NCBI GenBank assembly: GCA_025060695.1
Contig: JANXBH010000002.1
Span: 1-64,000 of the forward strand
Source of the DNA: Caldifarciminota bacterium
GTDB lineage: Bacteria; Hydrothermota; Hydrothermia; LBFQ01; DSFT01
Reading direction: 5' to 3'
DNA length: 64,000 nt
Shown: positions 59,781 to 64,000 of the stretch, piece by piece
Layout of the letters: the number at the start of each line of letters is the position of its first letter
How positions within the stretch are numbered: the stretch's first letter is position 1
Program-made: the position numbers and the translations under genes
The notes under the pieces: model-generated
Told to the model about the DNA's origin: nothing
The model's input: only the letters and a program-made list of their open reading frames with translations
The model's database searches: none

Positions 59781-61595
59781 ATGGAACTGTTGATCATAGC
59801 CCATGTATGGCAAAAGTCAAGTGAAAGTGTAGAGAAAGCTCAAAAAAGAGCGAGTGAAAATGCTACAGTTGTCTCAAACTCAAAGGATAATCCAACTATC
59901 CAAACTTGGATGCCGATATTCCAAGAGAACTTCGAAAGTGTAACACCACCAGCTCTTCCATCAGGTTGGACAAGAGTAGATGGAAATAATGATGGAGTTA
60001 GTTGGGAAACATCTCCCCCTGGAACATGCGCAGGTCTTGTTTCTTTCAATTCTAAATACGCTTGCTATGATGATGATGGTGTTGGACAGAATAGTCCTGC
60101 TACAACTGAAATTCTAAGAACACCTAAAATCTACGTTCAAGGAGGTGCAAATGCTTATAGAGTAAGATTTAACTATAGTTTTGATGCATACCTTCTTCCA
60201 CCAGTTGAAACTTTCTATGTAAATTTAGTATATTGGTCAGGGAATAATCCGCCTCAAACTGTAAGAATACTTAATTTGATAGGTACAGCTGACTCCTTAG
60301 ATAAAACATTTTTAAGAGATATAACTTCATATATTACAGGTAATAACGATACCATACAGTTAGAATTTGTATATACAGATGCAGGTGGTTGGGAATGGGG
60401 CGCTGGTGTGGATAACGTAGTAGTTGAGGGAGACTATCAGCTAGCTAATGACTTGGCAACAATTGGAGTAAATGTTCAACTAACAAGTGGAGGCTACTTC
60501 TTTTATCCACCTGGTACAAGCATAAACTATGCTGGTAATATTTGGGTAAAAGTAACAAACACAGGAACTAATCCACAAAACAATATACCTGTATATTTAA
60601 GAGTTAATGCCAATGACTTTGGCCCACTAACTATTAGTAGTCTAAACTCAAACCAAACTGATTCGGTACAATTTACAAATATTTCCTTCAATGCAGGAAA
60701 TAATACAATAAGAGCATGGCATGGAATAAGTGATAACTTCGTAGCAAATGATACTTTCAATACCACATATACACCTCATACTTCAAAGGCTGACTCTATT
60801 TTAAATTATCCTCCAAGTTTGACTGCAGGTGATGCAATAGGTTCTCCAGGAAATCTTGGCAATTCCCATGAAGCTGTTAGATATGATAGTATAGCAATAT
60901 GGCCCTTCGTAGTTTCAATAGATAGCTACTATATAACTAAGGTATTCTTTTATCATTGCTCAACATTTCAACCATCAACCTGCCCTGGTGGAACTACAAG
61001 AATTAGCCTTTGGATGGATGATGGAACAGGAAAACCAGATGTAAACATGGAAATTATTGGAAAAGATACTACACTTCCAAGTGGAACTGCTGGCGCAAGG
61101 CTATGGTTTGTAGGACTTCCAAATCCAATTAAAGTGGAACAATCACTACTTCCATTCTATGCTGGAAGAAATTGGAATATAAGCGGTGTTTTCCCATTCG
61201 GGATAGATAATACTTCAACCTGTATACAAAACTACTCTTGTTGGATAAGAGCAGATAATATTGCTGGTGGTGCTTGGGACCAATTAACAACATACGGTCT
61301 TAACCACTCATGGATACTTGGTATAGTAGTTCAAAAGAAAGCAGCGGGTTATGAAGAGGTTGTTTTACCAAATGACGCAAGACTATTTAAGACTGAGATA
61401 GTAAAAGATGGTAAGTTAGAACTTAACAGGCCACTTGATAAGAACTCAAGAATAGAAATTTACAATCTAAATGGACAAATAGTAAGAAACATAGAACTAA
61501 CAAAAGGAACAACAGTAATCAATGTAGGAAAGCTTTCTAAGGGAGTTTACGTATACGTATTAGATGGTAAAGTAGGTAAGATTATATCTCAATAG
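59781..61595 (+). CDS. Secreted adhesin-like protein with type IX-like sorting domain
   Basis: 604 residues. N-terminus MELLIIAHVWQKSSESVEK has a short hydrophobic stretch without a basic n-region. Next a cleaved-adhesin/MAM-like beta domain: FQENFESVTPPALPSGWTRV (split; ~51-70), SWETSPPG, YVQGGANAYRVRFNYSF, DNVVVEGDYQLANDLA (~213-228). Then a CARDB-like unit (GNIWVKVTNTGTNPQNNIPV) and another beta domain with few Cys. The last ~70 residues (RIEIYNLNGQIVRNIELTKG ... LSKGVYVYVLDGKVGKIISQ) form a sorting domain. A terminator follows. Surface attachment or extracellular role is inferred. Confidence 0.8.
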   Translation: MELLIIAHVWQKSSESVEKAQKRASENATVVSNSKDNPTIQTWMPIFQENFESVTPPALPSGWTRVDGNNDGVSWETSPPGTCAGLVSFNSKYACYDDDGVGQNSPATTEILRTPKIYVQGGANAYRVRFNYSFDAYLLPPVETFYVNLVYWSGNNPPQTVRILNLIGTADSLDKTFLRDITSYITGNNDTIQLEFVYTDAGGWEWGAGVDNVVVEGDYQLANDLATIGVNVQLTSGGYFFYPPGTSINYAGNIWVKVTNTGTNPQNNIPVYLRVNANDFGPLTISSLNSNQTDSVQFTNISFNAGNNTIRAWHGISDNFVANDTFNTTYTPHTSKADSILNYPPSLTAGDAIGSPGNLGNSHEAVRYDSIAIWPFVVSIDSYYITKVFFYHCSTFQPSTCPGGTTRISLWMDDGTGKPDVNMEIIGKDTTLPSGTAGARLWFVGLPNPIKVEQSLLPFYAGRNWNISGVFPFGIDNTSTCIQNYSCWIRADNIAGGAWDQLTTYGLNHSWILGIVVQKKAAGYEEVVLPNDARLFKTEIVKDGKLELNRPLDKNSRIEIYNLNGQIVRNIELTKGTTVINVGKLSKGVYVYVLDGKVGKIISQ

Positions 61596-61613
61596 GGGGA
61601 TTTTCCCCCTTTT
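61594..61613 (+). terminator. Rho-independent terminator after sorted-protein gene
   Basis: Stem AGGGGGA/TCCCCCT, loop TTT, then TTTT. Stem identical to that at 26546. Confidence 0.85.
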
Positions 61614-61621
61614 AAATAAAA

Positions 61622-62812
61622 ATGAAAGTTCTTTCAATTTTGGACATAGACAAGAATTTATTAAAGGGTAAAAGGATATTCCTTAGAGTAGACTTTAATG
61701 TCCCAATAGAAAACGATATAGTAGTAGATGACTATAGAATTATAAAAAGTTTGGCTACAATTAGATATCTTTTAGATTTAGGCTGCATATTAATCTTAGC
61801 ATCTCATCTATCTAGACCAAAAGGTATAAATTTAAACTATTCACTAAAACCCGTTGCAAAACACTTATCCAATCTATTAAATAAAGAAGTAAAATTTATT
61901 GAAATCTATGAGAGTAATTACATTGACTATTTAAAAAAGGTTCAAAATGAGGTTTTAAAATTAAAAAGTGGTGATGTCTTAGTCCTTGAGAATCTAAGAT
62001 TTTCAGAAGGAGAAGAGAAAAACGATACAACCTTGATAGATGAACTATATAAATTAGGAGAAATTTATGTAAATGATGCGTTTGGAACAAGCCATAGAAA
62101 ACACGCATCTGTATATGGTCTTGCACTAAAGTATAACATAAGACTTGCAGGAATTTTAATGAAAAATGAGATAGATTATTTGTATAAAGTAAAGGAAAAT
62201 CCTACTAAACCATTTTATAGTATTATTGGAGGTGCAAAAGTTATAGACAAAATTAAAGTTTTAGAAAATCTCATAAAAGTTTCTGACAAAATGCTAATTG
62301 GTGGTGCAATGGCATATACATTTTTAAAGGTTAAAAATGTGCCTATTGGGAATTCTTTAGTTGATAGTGAAAGTTTTGAATTTGCAAAAGAATTTTTGGA
62401 AAAATATCAAAATAAAGTTATATTACCAATAGACCATGTAGTAAAAAATTCTGTTATAAAGGAAGTTGAAAATATTGAGGAAAACTATTTAGGAATGGAT
62501 ATTGGAAGCAGAACTATAGAACTATTTAAGAAAGAACTTAGTAATGCAAAAATGATATTTTGGAATGGACCACTTGGAAAGTTTGAGGAAAAAGAATTTA
62601 GCAATGGAACTATTGAAATAGCAAAATATTTATCAAAACTAACAAAAGATGGAACAATTACTGTTATTGGAGGAGGTGATACAGTTAGTGCTATTCATAT
62701 GGCAAACTTAAAAGATGAAGACTTCAGTCATGTTTCAACAGGTGGTGGTGCAACATTAGAATTCATTTCAGGTGAGGAAATGCCAGGTATAGAGGTTTTA
62801 AAGAATGTTTAA
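61622..62812 (+). CDS. pgk: Phosphoglycerate kinase
   Basis: 396 residues. RIFLRVDFNVPIENDIVVDD in two parts (~18-37), ASHLSRPKG (~59-67), LRFSEGEEKND (~120-130), NDAFGTSHRKHASVYGLA (~150-167), IGGAKVIDKIKVLENL (~200-215), WNGPLGKFEEKEFS (~318-331) and GGGDTVSAIHM (~350-360). It starts 9 bases after a terminator stem. The poly-T-TAAATA at 61610-61618 could double as its -10 element. The 3' end overlaps the bactofilin start by 8 bases. Confidence 0.95.
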   Translation: MKVLSILDIDKNLLKGKRIFLRVDFNVPIENDIVVDDYRIIKSLATIRYLLDLGCILILASHLSRPKGINLNYSLKPVAKHLSNLLNKEVKFIEIYESNYIDYLKKVQNEVLKLKSGDVLVLENLRFSEGEEKNDTTLIDELYKLGEIYVNDAFGTSHRKHASVYGLALKYNIRLAGILMKNEIDYLYKVKENPTKPFYSIIGGAKVIDKIKVLENLIKVSDKMLIGGAMAYTFLKVKNVPIGNSLVDSESFEFAKEFLEKYQNKVILPIDHVVKNSVIKEVENIEENYLGMDIGSRTIELFKKELSNAKMIFWNGPLGKFEEKEFSNGTIEIAKYLSKLTKDGTITVIGGGDTVSAIHMANLKDEDFSHVSTGGGATLEFISGEEMPGIEVLKNV

Positions 62813-63161
62813 GAAAAAAGATAATAATAATAATAATGTAGATACTATTCTTGGAAGTAAGGGTTCATTTAAGGGAGATATCTTAGTTGAGGGAGGAATA
62901 CTTATAGATGGTAATGTAGAAGGTAATGTAAAAACAAACAGTATTTTAATAGTTGGAAAAGAGGGGCATATTATTGGTGATGTATGGGCTAATGAACTTA
63001 TAGTTAGTGGTAAAATTGAGGGGAAAGTATTTGTAAAAAATAGAATAGAGGTTCAAAGTTCAGGTAAAATTGAAGGAGAAATTCATTGTAAGATATTAGT
63101 TGTAGATGAAGGTGGATTCGTTCATGGCATAACTGATATGAAGTATCAGGAAAATGAATGA
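62805..63161 (+). CDS. Bactofilin (polymer-forming cytoskeletal protein)
   Basis: 118 residues. After a short polar N-terminus with an (AAT)n-encoded Asn run (DNNNNNV), a right-handed beta-helix of regularly spaced Gly/Ile/Val: TILGSKGSFKGDILVEGGIL (~16-35), IDGNVEGNVKTNSILIVG, KEGHIIGDVWANELIVSGKI and KIEGEIHCKILVVDEGGFV, as in the DUF583 family. Bactofilins polymerise at membranes and guide cell shape or peptidoglycan synthesis. ATG 63158 of the next gene overlaps its stop. Confidence 0.92.
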   Translation: MFKKKDNNNNNVDTILGSKGSFKGDILVEGGILIDGNVEGNVKTNSILIVGKEGHIIGDVWANELIVSGKIEGKVFVKNRIEVQSSGKIEGEIHCKILVVDEGGFVHGITDMKYQENE

Positions 63162-64000
63162 TATTTCTATTTCTACTTCCATCTGATATTGAAAAGGCAT
63201 TAGTTTATAAAGAAAAACCAAGTTTAGAAATTCTAAATGAATTTAGAAAAAAATATCCTGATATAGAATGGGTTTTTGAAATTCTGTATCAAAGAGATTT
63301 TAAAAAATATGATATTCAAAAGCTCATATCGTTAGGTGCAAAGAAACAATATATTAGTGCAATTATTAATGAACTACTTTTAGATTTAAGTAAGAAAGAA
63401 CTAAAAGATAGTCTTAGAAAAATCTATCTAAATTACAAAAGCTATCTCAATATGAGAAGTTATGAAATTCTATATTCAGTACTAAAAGATAGAAGTATAC
63501 TACTTGAACTTGGTATGAATTTTCCAAAATCAAAAGTCTTAGCAGAGCATGTAGAAAAATTTCCACAACCTATAAAGGCACAGATATTATATTATAGTGA
63601 AAAATATGCGGACTTAGTAGAAAGTATAAAACCTGAGTCTTCACTTTATTTCTATATAGATGCACTATCAAAGCTATATAGATTTAAAGAAGCAAGTGAA
63701 ATATGCAGAAACTATAGAACTACAAACTATAAAAAATCAGACTACTTTTTTGAATGTGCCTTAAATCTTATCGAAATAGGTGATACAACATTAGCATTTA
63801 CTTTTTTGGATAGTTTATATGAATATAATCCTGAAGTAGCGGTAAGACATGCAAGCTATATTTCAATTTCTTCAAAGAAATACGATATATTTTTTAAAAC
63901 ACTTAAAGATACAAGTATTCCAGAAGTTCAATTTAGAAAAGCAATGGTTTACTATGCAAAGAAAGACTACATAAATGCAATTTCAAACTTAGAAAAAATA
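63158..64000 (+). CDS. Alpha-helical repeat protein, 3' end outside window
   Basis: Open from ATG 63158 (ATGA overlap with bactofilin) to the window end, 281 codons. Short hydrophobic N-terminus MIFLFLLPSDIEKALVYKE, then helix pairs with TPR/superhelix character (LIEIGDTTLAFTFLDSLYEY, YFYIDALSKLYRFKEASEI, FRKAMVYYAKKDYINAISNLEKI). Soluble lytic transglycosylases have such an N-terminal superhelix and occur next to bactofilins, but the catalytic domain, if any, is beyond the window. Function undetermined. Confidence 0.7.
   Translation, partial: MIFLFLLPSDIEKALVYKEKPSLEILNEFRKKYPDIEWVFEILYQRDFKKYDIQKLISLGAKKQYISAIINELLLDLSKKELKDSLRKIYLNYKSYLNMRSYEILYSVLKDRSILLELGMNFPKSKVLAEHVEKFPQPIKAQILYYSEKYADLVESIKPESSLYFYIDALSKLYRFKEASEICRNYRTTNYKKSDYFFECALNLIEIGDTTLAFTFLDSLYEYNPEVAVRHASYISISSKKYDIFFKTLKDTSIPEVQFRKAMVYYAKKDYINAISNLEKI

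Noticed and set aside
1-64000. CRISPR array, rRNA, prophage or intact insertion sequence
   Set aside because: No regularly spaced repeats, rRNA signatures, phage genes or transposases with terminal inverted repeats were seen.

Overview
The window is AT-rich, gene-dense DNA from a diderm bacterium of an uncultivated, probably thermophilic lineage. Pointers to this are KdsB (Kdo for an outer membrane), beta-barrel outer membrane proteins, four secreted proteins or remnants with type IX-like C-terminal sorting domains (as in the FCB group and WOR-3-like phyla), ATG/GTG/TTG start codons, and a decayed reverse gyrase. The exact phylum is an inference. There is no rRNA, CRISPR array, phage or intact insertion sequence.

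Layout. 1-2.7 kb: end of a beta-helix protein, a Ycf46-like AAA ATPase and two small proteins of unknown function. 2.8-4.3 kb: reverse gyrase pseudogene. 4.3-6.7 kb: small membrane protein, SdhE-like factor, ECF sigma factor and two partner genes. 6.7-9.2 kb (minus): obg, frameshifted PIN protein, lipoprotein, tRNA-Lys, Nudix hydrolase. 9.3-14.8 kb: MidA-type methyltransferase, miaB, winged-helix protein, sufD-like gene, ParB-fold protein, PhnD-like lipoprotein. 14.8-17 kb (minus): cysS, sucD. 17-22.3 kb: nuoC, phosphoesterase, accC, tsaE, sdhA. 22.3-28.9 kb: outer membrane protein, tgt, a sorted secreted protein, CaCA exchanger, mraY. 29.2-31.8 kb (minus): prs, tRNA-Ala, glnA, tRNA-Ile. 31.9-36.5 kb: outer membrane protein/FMN-binding/membrane operon, then a broken and an intact sorted protein. 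36.5-43.2 kb: glycosyltransferase, rlmH, TPR, argS, DUF4388-like protein and a methyltransferase/ATP-grasp fusion. 43.2-49.4 kb: DtxR regulator and a surface-sugar cluster (UXS, UDP-sugar dehydrogenase, GT2s, ArnT-like). 49.4-53.2 kb (minus): BatA-like, methylmalonyl-CoA epimerase, fusA. 53.3-64 kb: SQR-like oxidoreductase with DUF1641, gap, a Tat/PqqD-like protein, kdsB, queA, etfBA, a sorted protein, pgk, bactofilin, and a truncated ORF.

How the genes fit together. Central metabolism is represented by gap, pgk, sucD, sdhA, an SdhE-like flavinylation factor, biotin carboxylase and methylmalonyl-CoA epimerase. Electron transfer is represented by etfBA, an SQR-like enzyme, nuoC and a MidA/NDUFAF7 homologue. 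tRNA modification (miaB, tgt, queA, tsaE) and translation (cysS, argS, fusA, rlmH, obg) are spread through the window. Envelope genes are mraY, kdsB, the sugar cluster and bactofilin.

The strongest non-gene signal is a repeated promoter element, usually CTTTAAAATT. Its TAAAAT core ends 5-11 bases before the start codon of about twenty genes but 12-15 bases before the 5' ends of the three tRNAs. This is the geometry expected of leaderless mRNAs. A second class of genes (outer membrane proteins, glnA, gap, sorted proteins) instead has strong AGGAGG-type ribosome binding sites. Six divergent gene pairs carry back-to-back copies of the element on opposite strands.
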